From an uncultured Enterobacteriaceae bacterium (lineage in GTDB: Bacteria > Pseudomonadota > Gammaproteobacteria > Enterobacterales > Enterobacteriaceae): a stretch of 64,000 nucleotides of DNA. Positions 26,728 to 36,291 of the stretch are shown here, one piece after another. Every line of letters starts with the position of its first letter. The stretch's first letter is position 1. A program made the position numbers and the translations under genes. A model generated the notes under the pieces. That model searched no databases. It was given only the letters and a program-made list of their open reading frames with translations, and had not been told where the DNA came from. The DNA lies in contig CAKZHC010000039.1 in NCBI GenBank assembly GCA_936920625.1, forward strand, positions 60,040 through 124,039, written 5' to 3'.

Positions 26728-28216
26728 TCATTCACTCTTTTTTACTGAAGCATGGGAAGGCGGGGAGCAGTCATTCAGCCCGGTATTAAATAGTCTGCCG
26801 TCTCGTACCAGAGTCCTTGGATAGCTATTTTTCAGCCGGTTTCCAATTTTTTTTGCGAGCCCTAATGGCTGATGCTGAAAAGTGACGATAACCTCGTCCC
26901 TCGCAATAGTCTGATCCGGATAGATATCTCGCCCCCGATACCACTCTTCAGCTTGCGCTGCATTCAGTTCCAGCAGGTTAGGCGAGTTCGTGTCGCACAG
27001 TGCAATGACGGCTTCATGTTGCCACCGATAATGGGCAGAAAAACATTCAGCAAGCCGAAGGCCAGAGCGTGAGAAACGCACTCGCCCAAATAATGCAGTC
27101 AGTGCAGATGGAAACAGCCAGATTTCATTGTCCCGCTGCCAGAGCGAAAGCTGTTCACTGTTCCAGCGCAGCCCGGCATCAGCAGCAGATTTTACAATTT
27201 TAGAAGCTTCGTCAGAAGCAAGCTGCCGGAAAGGCAGCCTGGCTGGCTGATATGTTCTGGCAGAGGGAAAAGGTGTTGATTTCTTTTTATGCAGCCTTGC
27301 AACAAAAAATCCCTCACTTATTAAATCGCTGTGGGAAAACGTGCAGATCACCTTCGGCTGTTGCAACATGCTCCGCACCGGGAAAGAGTTTATTTAGTGG
27401 CAAACGTTCCACCGCGTCTGGCCACTGTTTCAGCAGCCAGTCAACCACGTGTTGATTTTCTGCTCTGTTGAGTGTGCATGTGGAATAAACCAGCACTCCC
27501 CCTGGTTTGAGTGCGTGAAACGCACTGGCAATCAACGCCTGTTGTGTGGCGGCAATAGCCAGATTGCTCTCAGGAGACCAGTTTTGTAATGCTGCGGGAT
27601 CTTTACGAGTGGCTCCTTCACCAGAACAGGGAGCATCCAGTAGTACAGCATCAAATTGTTCATGTAACGCCGTACCGAGGATACGGCCATCAGAGTGTGT
27701 GATTACTGTATTTGTAATGCCACAGCGACTAATATTCGCATGGAGGATCTTAACCCGGCTGGCGGCATATTCATTAGCAACAATAACCCCTTTGTTTTGC
27801 ATGAGGGCAGCTATCTGAGTCGTTTTCGAGCCGGGTGCAGCGGCTAAATCGAGGATGCGCTCTGGCGATTTTACAGCGTCAAAAAGTGTGGAAACGGGCA
27901 GCATCGAACTGGCTTCCTGGATGTAGAACAAACCGCTGAGATGTTCAGCAGTGCTGCCCAGAGGGAGGCGGCTATCATCACGGCTAATCCAGAATCCTTC
28001 AGCACACCAGGGTACTGGTGTGAGCTGCCAGCGGTAAGATGCAATGAGACGCATAAAATCAGCAACACTGATTTTCAGTGTATTCACCCGCAGGCTCGGT
28101 CTCAGAGGCTGCTGGCTGACAGTGAGAAAAGCATCAAAATCAGCTTCGTCAATGAGCAATTCTCTCATCTGCGTCAGAAAAGCTTTGGGAAAACGAACTT
28201 TGGCTGTAGGCCTCAT
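26728..28216 (-). pseudogene. rsmF: 16S rRNA m5C1407 methyltransferase RsmF, split by a one-base frameshift
   Basis: RsmF methylates C1407 of 16S rRNA. The 5' part (28216-27314, 300 codons) holds the complete methyltransferase core: DLAAAPGSKTTQIAA, the cysteine motifs DAPCSGEG and YSTCTLN, and ends GDLHVFPQRFNK-stop. The 3' part (to 26728) holds SEGFFVARL and the RNA-binding PUA-like tail (WQHEAVIAL, EEWYRGRDIYPDQ, GLAKKIGNRLKNSYPR). Removing one A from AATAAGTGAG restores HVFPQRFNSEGFFVARL, parallel to E. coli HVFPQIYDCEGFFVARL. The methylase half could still be made, but without the RNA-binding tail it is unlikely to work normally. yebS and yebT, its E. coli neighbours, are missing. Confidence 0.88.
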
Positions 28217-28788
28217 CTGATAAGTCCTGCAATTGTGGGCTGGTTTAAAGCGCCCGTTAACCGAGATAGCTATTATGCTATCTTTAACGAGTTAAAGTAT
28301 TGTAAAAAGTTTGTCGCTCGATGATGACTAACAGATTGAGGTGATTCTGTCTCAGGACAGCCATATAGACTATCGCAGCACCTGTAATGTTAATTATTAT
28401 TTCAATGATAATTAAATGTAATGTTAATCGGATATTTTTAACGAACGGTGTTACTGCAATAGATTCAGGCTCTTCTTGAAGCATTAATGTACAAATAAGA
28501 AGGTTGAACATAGGCAGTTGTTGCTATTTTCTTAGATTCACCGGAGCTTGCAGTAACATCAATTGCCGGAATTTTTCACCTTTATATGATAGATAATCAG
28601 AGTTTTTTGTTATTTCGCCAGCTTTTAAGCAGATTATTAGTACTGTTTTTAACCAGCAGGCAGAAAATATGGCTGTCGCTAGCGGATAAATTTGTGCCTT
28701 AAGTGTTCGTAATTGGCGTCATGGTCATTATAATGGCGCCTGTTCATGCCTGCGTTGGTTGGCAAACCCGTTGTAATCAGGAATTTTC
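28217..28788. other. Gene-free region between rsmF and proQ
   Basis: In E. coli yebT, yebS and msrC fill this interval; no trace is readable here. A good -10 element TATAAT lies at 28729-28734, about 55 bp before the proQ start, with a poor -35, and is the likely proQ promoter. Confidence 0.5.
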
Positions 28789-29454
28789 ATGGAAAATCAA
28801 TCCAAGTTGAACAGTAGTAAAGAAGTTATCGCCTGGCTGGCGGAGCGTTTCCCCCGTTGTTTCAGTACCGGGGGGGAAGTACGTCCTCTTAAAATCGGGA
28901 TTTTTCAGGATATCATCGACTGTGCTCGTGAGGAGATGAATCTGAGTAAAACTCAGTTACGTTCTGCATTAAGGCTCTATACTTCCAGCTGGCGTTATTT
29001 GCAAAGTATTAAAGAGGGCACCTGCCGGGTGGATCTGGAGGGTAACCCTTCCGGAGAGTTGGACAAACAACACATTGAGTATGCATCTAAGCAGCTCGAG
29101 CAGGCACGCGCCCGAATTCACGAACAACGTGAGAAACAACAGGCTAAAAAACGCCAGAATGTAAAACGTCCCTTTCGCTCCGGGTCCCCGCAGCCAGCAG
29201 TTAATGTGAAAGATGCAGCATCCACACCACGAAGCAGCGCTTCACATTCTAAACACAGGCGTCAGCCAGCTCAGGCAATTTCCCGCAAACCAGTCACTGA
29301 TACCAGTGCATTGATGGTTGGGCAGATGATTAGAGTAAAAATAAGCAGCAATCCAATGGATGCGACTGTTCTGGAAATTACAAAAGATGGTGTTCGGGTT
29401 GAGCTGAATTCCGGTCTGGCAATGATTGTGCGTGCGGAACACCTACAGTTCTGA
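28789..29454 (+). CDS. proQ: RNA chaperone ProQ
   Basis: FinO-domain RNA-binding protein that stabilises many sRNAs and mRNA 3' ends. 221 residues: FinO-like domain (about 5-120, KEVIAWLAERFPRCF, LKIGIFQDII, LRSALRLYTSSWRYL), a basic linker rich in Arg, Lys and Ser (about 120-170), and a C-terminal Tudor-like domain (about 172-221, LMVGQMIRVK to RAEHLQF). E. coli ProQ is 232 residues; the linker accounts for the difference. prc follows after 21 bp, so they are co-transcribed. It is a plausible partner for SdsR encoded 2.3 kb away. Confidence 0.95.
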   Translation: MENQSKLNSSKEVIAWLAERFPRCFSTGGEVRPLKIGIFQDIIDCAREEMNLSKTQLRSALRLYTSSWRYLQSIKEGTCRVDLEGNPSGELDKQHIEYASKQLEQARARIHEQREKQQAKKRQNVKRPFRSGSPQPAVNVKDAASTPRSSASHSKHRRQPAQAISRKPVTDTSALMVGQMIRVKISSNPMDATVLEITKDGVRVELNSGLAMIVRAEHLQF

Positions 29455-29475
29455 CAACGGAGACTATTTAGCAGC

Positions 29476-31512
29476 ATGAACACCACCCTAAACAGGTTGC
29501 TTCTTACGGGGTTATTACTGGCAGGTTCTGTATTTGCTAATAATAGCAAGGTTGTAACGCAAGAGGATAGTATTCCACTACTGGAGCAGCAGCCACAGGA
29601 TGCTACGGTAAGTGAACGTATAACATCGCGTTTTATTCAGTCTCATTATCGCAAATTTACTTTTGATAAGGCGTTTTCCGCCAAAATTTTTGATCGTTAT
29701 CTGAACATGCTCGATTATAGTCATAACGTTCTGCTGGCATCCGACGTGGCAGCTTATGCACATAAGAAATATATGCTGCATAATGCGCTGCAACAGGGTG
29801 ATTTATCGATCTTTTATGATCTGTTTAATCTGGCTCAACGACGTCGGTTCGAGCGTTTTCAGTATGCTCTGAGCGTGCTGAACAGGCCCGTGAATTTTGA
29901 CAGCAACGAAACGATTACGCTTGATCGTACCAAAGCACCCTGGCCAAAATCGCAAAAAGAACTAAATGCGCTCTGGGGGGCTAAAGTCAAGTATGATCAG
30001 CTGAACCTCAAACTTGCTGGTAAAGATGATAAAACGATTCACGATATCCTGACCCGGCGTTATCAACTGGCCATTCGTCACCTCAAACAAAGTAACAGTG
30101 AAGATGTTTTCCAGCTTGCTATGAACAGCTTTGCCCGCGAGATCGATCCCCATACTAATTATCTGTCACCCCGTAATACCGAACAGTTCGACTCGGAGAT
30201 GAGCCTCTCTTTGGAAGGAATTGGGGCGGTACTACAAATGGATGATGACTATATTGTCATTAACTCTTTACTCGCGGGGGGGCCAGCTGCAAAGAGCAAA
30301 CAGCTAAATGTTGGAGATCGTATTGTGGGTGTCAGCCAGCCCGGCAAACCGTTTGTTGATGTCATTGGCTGGCGTACCCTTGATGTCGTCACGCTGATAA
30401 AAGGCCCGAAAGGCAGTAAAGTCAACCTGGAGATTTTATCAGCAGGTACAGGGAGTAAAACACATATTGTAACGCTGACACGAGACAAAATACGCCTTGA
30501 GGACCGGGCTGTTAAAATGACCATCAAAAATGTCGGCTCTCGTACTGTAGGTGTGCTGGATATTCCCAGTTTTTATTTTGGTCTGTCGAAAGATGTTAAA
30601 AGTCAGCTAAAGAAACTGGAGAAGGAGAAGTGCGATAGCCTGGTGATTGATCTTCGTGGCAATGGTGGCGGTGTGCTTACTGAAGCAGTATCGCTTTCAG
30701 GACTATTCATTCCCTCAGGTCCTATTGTTCAGGTGCGAGACAATAAAGGAAAAGTGCGCGAAGAGAATAATTATGATGATGCAGCCTATTATAAAGGTCC
30801 ACTGGTCGTACTGACAGACAGATTCAGCGCTTCAGCCTCTGAAATATTTGCAGCAGCAATGCAGGATTACGGGCGGGCATTAATTGTCGGTGAGCCCACT
30901 TTTGGTAAAGGTACTGTACAGCAACACCGCTCTCTTAATCGAATCTATGATCAGATGCTGCGTCCGGAATGGCCTGCACTCGGCTCTGTTCAATATACCA
31001 TCCAGAAATTTTATCGTATTGATGGCCGCAGTACGCAGCGTAAGGGTGTTGTGCCAGATATCCTGATGCCTACCGGAAAAGAAGAAGTAGAAACGGGAGA
31101 AAAATATGAAGATAACGCCCTTCCATGGGACAAAACTAATCCGGCGGTTTATTCGAAAGTGGGTGATATAGCAGCGTTGGTACCACAACTGATTAAAGCA
31201 CACGAGGATCGGATTGCTCGCGATCGGGAATTTCAATATATCAAAAAGGACATAGCGCAATATAATCTCAACAGGAATACCCGTTTTAGCGTTTCGCTGA
31301 ACTATGCACAACGAAGGAAAGAGAGCAATCAGGAGGACAGGCAGAGGCTGGAGAGAATCAACGCTCGCTTTAGTGCGGAGGGCAAAAAGCCGATCAAACG
31401 GATTGAAGATCTGCCCAAGGATTATCAGCAACCAGACCCTTATCTTGATGAAACAGTTCGTATTGCTGATGATCTTGCTCAGCTTGTCGCACGGACAAAA
31501 AGTAAAATCTGA
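29476..31512 (+). CDS. prc: Carboxy-terminal processing protease Prc (Tsp)
   Basis: Periplasmic serine protease that trims FtsI and degrades proteins with non-polar or ssrA-tagged C-termini; it also controls MepS. 678 residues (E. coli 682). Signal peptide about 1-21 (ends VFA). Then come the N-terminal helical domain, a PDZ domain (about 235-320, EGIGAVLQMDDDYIVINSL) and the S41 peptidase domain with LRGNGGGVLTEAVSLSGLFIP, catalytic Ser in FSASASEIFAAAMQ and catalytic Lys in PTFGKGTVQQ. Intact throughout. A hairpin follows the stop. Confidence 0.96.
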   Translation: MNTTLNRLLLTGLLLAGSVFANNSKVVTQEDSIPLLEQQPQDATVSERITSRFIQSHYRKFTFDKAFSAKIFDRYLNMLDYSHNVLLASDVAAYAHKKYMLHNALQQGDLSIFYDLFNLAQRRRFERFQYALSVLNRPVNFDSNETITLDRTKAPWPKSQKELNALWGAKVKYDQLNLKLAGKDDKTIHDILTRRYQLAIRHLKQSNSEDVFQLAMNSFAREIDPHTNYLSPRNTEQFDSEMSLSLEGIGAVLQMDDDYIVINSLLAGGPAAKSKQLNVGDRIVGVSQPGKPFVDVIGWRTLDVVTLIKGPKGSKVNLEILSAGTGSKTHIVTLTRDKIRLEDRAVKMTIKNVGSRTVGVLDIPSFYFGLSKDVKSQLKKLEKEKCDSLVIDLRGNGGGVLTEAVSLSGLFIPSGPIVQVRDNKGKVREENNYDDAAYYKGPLVVLTDRFSASASEIFAAAMQDYGRALIVGEPTFGKGTVQQHRSLNRIYDQMLRPEWPALGSVQYTIQKFYRIDGRSTQRKGVVPDILMPTGKEEVETGEKYEDNALPWDKTNPAVYSKVGDIAALVPQLIKAHEDRIARDREFQYIKKDIAQYNLNRNTRFSVSLNYAQRRKESNQEDRQRLERINARFSAEGKKPIKRIEDLPKDYQQPDPYLDETVRIADDLAQLVARTKSKI

Positions 31513-31530
31513 TCCATTAAGTGTAAAATA

Positions 31531-31561
31531 CCCGCAGCCATACTAAAGGCCAGGCTGCGGG
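31531..31561 (+). terminator. Hairpin after prc
   Basis: CCCGCAGCC and GGCTGCGGG form a perfect 9-bp stem starting 19 bp after the prc stop. No T-run follows, so it may protect the 3' end rather than terminate. Confidence 0.45.
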
Positions 31562-31989
31562 GAGAGTGGTGCTGATTGCTGTGTTGGCAGTGAGTGGCAT
31601 TAACTTTACTCCACGTGTGTCTGGCACGATATGATGCTGACAATCTGCTATCTTCCAGGGATTATTTTAGACTATTCCACTATAAGCTTACTGGCCTGAT
31701 AGGGATTTAAATGTTCTGCATACGTTGTGTAGCGATATTATTAGTTGCGCGGTGTGACGTTCGTTACACCATTTTTTATTCAGTTTATGGTTAACGCTGT
31801 AATGAACCTCCGTTTTGCCACAGCAGGTTTTGGGCATATTTATCTCAAAACTGGCAGGTAGCTATGGCGCCGGGAAATGTAAAGTTGTATTTTTTTTGAT
31901 AATTGAACGTTAATGTTGCTTGAATTGCGCTACACAGCACATACGATATGCTCAATACAGGCATTTTTAACAGAGGAACATTATATTTT
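31562..31989. other. Intergenic region upstream of htpX
   Basis: No supported CDS. It must contain the htpX promoter. In E. coli that promoter is CpxR-controlled; here only one GTAAA half-site (near 31880) is visible, too little to claim a CpxR box. A 28-codon frame at 31711 is without support. Confidence 0.4.
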
Positions 31990-32874
31990 ATGATGCGGAT
32001 TGCTCTCTTCCTGCTGACCAATCTGGGCGTAATGGTTGTCTTCGGGCTGATTCTAAGTCTGACAGGCATTCAGCGTAGTAGTATTCAGGGTTTGATGATT
32101 ATGGCCGGCCTTTTTGGTTTCGGTGGTGCGTTTGTATCACTGCTGATGTCGAAATGGATGGCACTGCGTTCAGTTGGTGGTGAAATCATTGAACATCCCC
32201 GTAACGAAACAGAACGTTGGTTGAAAGAAACCATCATGCGCCAGGCCCGCCAGGCTGGAGTCCGTATGCCGCAGGTGGCCGTCTATCATGCTCCTGACAT
32301 CAATGCATTTGCTACCGGTGCACGTCGTGATGCCTCTCTTATCGCCGTATCTACAGGTTTGCTGCAAAACATGAACCGAGATGAGGCAGAAGCGGTGCTG
32401 GCCCATGAAATGTCGCATATTTCCAATGGAGATATGGTGACCATGACATTAATCCAGGGAGTTGTTAACACGTTTGTTATTTTTCTGTCTCGTATTATCG
32501 CACAGGTGGCCGCTGGTTTTCTCTCAGGAAATCGTGATGATAATAGCGGGAGCAGCAATGGCAGCCCAATGGTTTACTTTGCGGTCTCGATGGTACTTGA
32601 AATTGTTTTTGGCATTGTTGCCAGCCTTATCACCATGTGGTTTTCACGCCACCGTGAATTTCATGCAGATGCGGGTTCAGCCAGGCTGGTTGGACGCGAG
32701 AAGATGATAGCAGCACTACAGCGCCTGAAAACCAGCTATGAGCCGCAGGAAGCCAGTAGTATGATGGCTTTTTGTATCAATGGTAAATCTAAAACGTTCA
32801 GCGAACTCTTTATGTCACATCCGCCACTGGACCAGCGGATTGAAGCATTACGCAGAGGTTCTTACGTGAAATAA
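31990..32874 (+). CDS. htpX: Membrane zinc protease HtpX
   Basis: Inner-membrane metalloprotease (family M48) that removes misfolded membrane proteins together with FtsH. The start is ATG 31990 (MMRIALFLLTNLGVMVVFGL), with AGAGGA upstream, matching E. coli; the frame is open 14 codons further. 294 residues, with four hydrophobic segments, the active site HEMSH (about residue 139-143), and the third zinc ligand region FSRHREFHADAGSA. The C-terminus HPPLDQRIEALR is typical. Confidence 0.95.
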   Translation: MMRIALFLLTNLGVMVVFGLILSLTGIQRSSIQGLMIMAGLFGFGGAFVSLLMSKWMALRSVGGEIIEHPRNETERWLKETIMRQARQAGVRMPQVAVYHAPDINAFATGARRDASLIAVSTGLLQNMNRDEAEAVLAHEMSHISNGDMVTMTLIQGVVNTFVIFLSRIIAQVAAGFLSGNRDDNSGSSNGSPMVYFAVSMVLEIVFGIVASLITMWFSRHREFHADAGSARLVGREKMIAALQRLKTSYEPQEASSMMAFCINGKSKTFSELFMSHPPLDQRIEALRRGSYVK

Positions 32875-33398
32875 TGGCTGATTAAATTATAACCTGAATG
32901 CTGCAAGCTTCTGTTGTTTAGTTAATTACTACTATTAGTGTGAAATCTCTGTTCCACACGGGCAGCACAACAGGGCTCTGAGGCAATCCTTGCCATGGAC
33001 TGGCCAGGTTATAAAAAGAGGGGATCTCTTAAGTCAGATCTGGCATATTCCTGCTATTCGTCATCTCATTGAAGCTGGCCGGTTTTTCTCCAGCCGGCTG
33101 GCAGTACAATATCTCATCCGCCCATTGTGAAACTCATTTATTCTGCCCCATGAATCCGCTGAATATGGCATTCACGTGGATAAATTTTATTTTGCTGACA
33201 GAATGTAGTACAGGCGCAGATGAAAACAGGGCAGGGGTGGGAAACAGACAAGTGATTATTGCTAGCATGATGATGTTTAGCAATACTGATATAAAAACAG
33301 ATGTCAGACTGTCAGCCAGCCAGTTAAAATCAGCAGGTTATCGTGTCTGATGATACGATGCGATGAATGTATATAGATAGGGACTTGGGGGAGTGATC
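32875..33398. other. Gene-free region where kdgR, yobH and mgrB would be
   Basis: E. coli has kdgR, yobH and the PhoQ inhibitor gene mgrB between htpX and yebO. I searched all frames for the KdgR helix-turn-helix and the MgrB core and found neither. Loss of mgrB would remove feedback on PhoPQ if the gene is not elsewhere. Confidence 0.45.
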
Positions 33399-33650
33399 AT
33401 GAGTGACATTATTAATGGCGTGTCGGCCTTGGTTTCGCTGGCGATGAGTGGGATTCTGGCAACTATTGGTCTGGTAGTCTGGTTTTTTGTTAATCGTGCC
33501 AGTGTAAAAGCCAACGAACAAATTCGTTTACTGGAAGAACTTCTGGAGGAGCAGAAACGCCAGAGTGTGATGTTACATCGTCTCTCTGCAAATCTGGGGC
33601 AACAGGAGGCTGACGCAAGAGGTTACATACATCTCATTCCTGAAAGGTAA
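33399..33650 (+). CDS. yebO: YebO family small membrane protein
   Basis: 83 residues from ATG 33399, preceded by GGGGGAG at 6-nt spacing (a GTG two codons earlier is less likely). One membrane segment (about 8-31, ALVSLAMSGILATIGLVVWFFVNR) is followed by a charged, probably coiled-coil tail NEQIRLLEELLEEQKRQSVMLHRL. It matches E. coli YebO in the segment WFF(V/I)NRAS..(T/A)NEQI.LLE.LL..QKRQ. In E. coli it lies between mgrB and yobF-cspC; here yobF-cspC also follow, after an inserted gene. Function unknown. Confidence 0.85.
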   Translation: MSDIINGVSALVSLAMSGILATIGLVVWFFVNRASVKANEQIRLLEELLEEQKRQSVMLHRLSANLGQQEADARGYIHLIPER

Positions 33651-33694
33651 TCACTTATCAGAGGATGGCATAAAATCTGAAATGGAGCGATGTT

Positions 33695-34690
33695 ATGGCA
33701 TGGCGCAACCCCTAGTATCAGGCAACGCTGAGGCACCACACGCCATATGGTTTTCGTAATCTGGAACCGGAAGTGCGAAATCCGGGAGATCTAAAGAGAT
33801 GGCGGGCTGAACGCAAAGCGGGTGGTTTACCGCAGCCTCCGGCAGGAGGTTACAGAGCTTTTAGTGACCAGTGGTACCAGCAGGTGGACTTGGGGGGAGC
33901 AGATGATGCCGTCTGGTGGCTGGGGCATGCAGCTTTATTATTACGGATTAACGGGTATTTTCTGCTTGTTGATCCCGCACTCTCCGCAGCAGCATCTCCT
34001 GTCACTTTTTTGGGGCCAAGACGTAGAACACCTGTGCCGCTTGCTATTTCATCGCTACCTTCTCTGCGTTACGTACTTATCTCCCATAATCACCATGATC
34101 ATCTGGATCGCAGAACGATTAAACTGATCTTAAAACATTTTCCTGAAACCGAATTTATCGTTCCTTTAGGCCTTGAAAGCTGGTTTCGCCGGGTAGGTGC
34201 CAGGAATGTTACACAGCTTGACTGGTGGCAGTGTGCTGTGCGGGGAGCATTAAGTTTTCACGCCGTTCCCGGACGTCACTGGTCAATGCGTACCCCCTGG
34301 GATCGTAATCGAACCTTGTGGTGTGGTTGGGTAGTACGGTATCAGGAGCTTAACTTTTGGTTTAGTGGAGACAGTGGTTATTCAGACAATCTGCTGGCGA
34401 TACCTGAACGTCTTGGGCCTTTCAATCTCGCCGCACTTCCCATTGACGCATACAAACCTGCCTGGTTTATGCATGGGGTTCATATGAACCCTTTCCAGGC
34501 AGTAAAATTACATCTGGCTGCGGGATGTCCTGTCACTATTCCTATCCACTGGGGGGTTTTCGAACTGACCGATGAATCTCTTGATGAACCGCCTGCTACA
34601 TTATATGAAGCGATGGGAAACAGCGGATTAGACAGCAGTCGCTTCAGACCATGGAAGATTGGAGAACGTTTTCTGCTAAATGGCTCGTAA
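33695..34690 (+). pseudogene. Metallo-beta-lactamase-fold hydrolase with an early amber codon
   Basis: A 331-codon frame from ATG 33695 (GGAG 8 nt upstream) reads MAWRNP-stop-YQATLRHHTPYGFRN and continues unbroken to 34690. The stop TAG at 33713-33715 replaces what I believe is Trp in the family (MAWRNPWYQ type). The rest encodes a complete MBL-fold enzyme of the NAPE-PLD/UlaG-like group: WWLGHAALLLRING, the metal site HNHHDHLD, PGRHWSMRTPWDRNRTLWCGWVV, SGDSGYSD and IPIHWGVFEL. Restart at GTG 33773 would lose 26 residues and has no ribosome site. The amber arose inside a Dcm site (CCTGG to CCTAG). Substrate unknown. Confidence 0.8.
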
Positions 34691-35217
34691 TAAGAAATTT
34701 CTTATCTCTTAACAGTAATAATATCTTCCAGATGGTACGTTATAAACGCCTTCAAAACAAAAGTGTAATTATTTTGTATTATAATAGCGCTAATACTACA
34801 TACATTACATTTAATAACTTTTATATCATTATTATCCTTAATTATCATAAGCTAAAATGAGGTCGTCATTATTAATATAAAGATTATAAATGCCCCATTC
34901 GGGGCTACGGAATAATCCTAAAAAAAACCCCGTATTTAATATTGATTACACATAATATTATTTTAGAATAGTGATTCATCTTATGTTAATTTACTCATAA
35001 AAGAGGTATTAATACCAGTTTTATCATAGGCTGAATCGATTCAATATCAGCAAACCATTTTAATAATATGTATACGACGTCAGTAATCAAAAATAATTTT
35101 GATAGTAAGACCAGTCATTTTTTTATTTTTATAGTGTTGGCATTTTTAAAATCACTTGCGATAATGTTACCGATATGTAATAACCTTAGTGAGTAAAAAC
35201 GAGGTACAGTTCTGGTT
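34691..35217. other. AT-rich gene-free region with alternative hairpins
   Basis: No gene. GCCCC-ATTC-GGGGC (34892-34905) forms a tight hairpin, and its CGGGG arm (34900-34904) could instead pair with CCCCG at 34928-34932 after an A-tract. It may be a terminator for the upstream gene. The rest is over 70 percent A and T by eye and probably contains the long leader of yobF-cspC. Confidence 0.4.
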
Positions 35218-35313
35218 ATGTATGGCATCTTCAGTAAGAAAGTCTTGAGTAAAAACATCGATGTTAAATATCTCTTCCTTAGCCTATCTGATATTAATGC
35301 CCCATTCCGATAA
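35218..35313 (+). CDS. yobF: YobF-like small protein, shortened
   Basis: 31 codons beginning MYGIFSKKVLSKNIDVKYLF, against [20 protein letters not shown] in E. coli YobF (47 residues). The first 20 residues align without gaps. After that the sequence diverges and ends at TAA 35311, losing the C-terminal third. Placement 61 bp upstream of cspC is the same as in E. coli, where the two are co-transcribed. Ribosome site weak (GAGG 14 nt upstream). It may be a degenerate copy; YobF is stress-induced, with unknown role. Confidence 0.7.
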   Translation: MYGIFSKKVLSKNIDVKYLFLSLSDINAPFR

Positions 35314-35374
35314 TGTCTCTGGTTTTTCCGCTTATCTATTTCCCCGACAAAATATACTCTAAGGAGTTTACACA

Positions 35375-35608
35375 ATGGCGAAAACACAAGGTCAGGTAAA
35401 GTGGTTTAATGAGACTAAAGGTTTTGGTTTTATTACTCCGACAGATGGCAGTAAAGATGTGTTCGTGCACTATACCGCAATTGAGGGTAAGGGTTACAGA
35501 ACGTTGGTTCAGGGCCAGCAGGTAGAATTCGAACTTGGTGATGGTCAGAAGGGGCCATGTGCGGTATTTGTGTGTACTTGTGGCGAAAAACATCCCACGA
35601 CGAAGTGA
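35375..35608 (+). CDS. cspC: Cold-shock-domain protein, CspC-like, with an unusual C-terminus
   Basis: 77 residues. It has RNA-binding motifs RNP1 (KGFGFI) and RNP2 (VFVHYTAI), and the body MAKTQGQVKWFNETKGFGFI through VEFELGDGQKGP follows CspC/CspE. From there E. coli CspC ends AAVNVTAI, while here it runs CAVFVCTCGEKHPTTK, eight residues longer and with three cysteines. No single frameshift restores the usual tail. The Phe of RNP2 is replaced by Tyr (VFVHY). The position after yobF makes cspC the best name. AAGGAG stands 10 nt before the ATG. CspC stabilises mRNAs such as that of rpoS in E. coli. Confidence 0.85.
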   Translation: MAKTQGQVKWFNETKGFGFITPTDGSKDVFVHYTAIEGKGYRTLVQGQQVEFELGDGQKGPCAVFVCTCGEKHPTTK

Positions 35609-35640
35609 ATATCACATAGTTATCTTCTGTGTTGTTTCTG

Positions 35641-35678
35641 CCTGGTTACGGCATCTACTGTGTGTAACTGTAGCCAGG
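35641..35678 (+). terminator. Strong hairpin after cspC
   Basis: CCTGGTTACGG pairs with CTGTAGCCAGG over 11 bp including two G-T pairs, 32 bp after the stop. No T-run follows. Probably the cspC transcript 3' end. Confidence 0.5.
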
Positions 35679-36291
35679 TCAATCACAGCGCACTAAATAA
35701 TGACAGGACGTTGTTATTTTTAATATGTCCTGCATGATCGACTGTTTAAAAATGACTACTATTGCATACGTTGTGTTAACCAGGTTGATATTACGATCTG
35801 TCTCTCCACACATACCCCTGCATTTTCGTGTAAACCCATTACCACCCGGATGAGCAGATTGTGTATGGAAGGTGTTAATCTGTGAAAGAGAGTTATTACA
35901 ATGGAATATCAATGTTCGTCAGTTCACTTCATTATCGGCCATCAGCCTTTCCTTTTTAGTATGCCTGGAGGAATGTTAACAGGATTTAATATGGATTTTG
36001 AAAACGATTAAGTTACTAGTCGCTCTATGGCAGGAGGCTGTCGTACTATATTGATTGCGCACAGCAGGTGTTTTCATTCTTCAATTTATAAACCAGTTCA
36101 GGTGTGGTCTTCAGCTTTTACCAGTCAATTCATTGACTATTTACAGCTTTTATTTCGGCAGTATCGGCTGTTTTTAACAATTGAGAGTCTCATACTCTGG
36201 CTGACCTCTGTTTCTTCTGGCAATTTTTCAGATCAGGTATGTATCAGTGTTGATGCCAGCGGGGGGGGTTACTTACCGTTATTTGGCTCTG
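35679..36291. other. Gene-free region where mntP and rlmA would be
   Basis: E. coli carries rlmA and mntP between cspC and yobD. I see no frame of either. A 95-codon plus-strand frame starting at 36027 lacks recognisable motifs and a ribosome site, so I do not call it. There is a run of eight G near 36258-36268. Confidence 0.45.

Noticed and set aside
379..34690. Idea that TAG is recoded as tryptophan in this organism, since two genes have TAG at Trp positions
   Set aside because: Intact genes in the window end with TAG (fliZ, yoaE), and TAA and TGA also interrupt other decaying frames. Simple mutation explains it.
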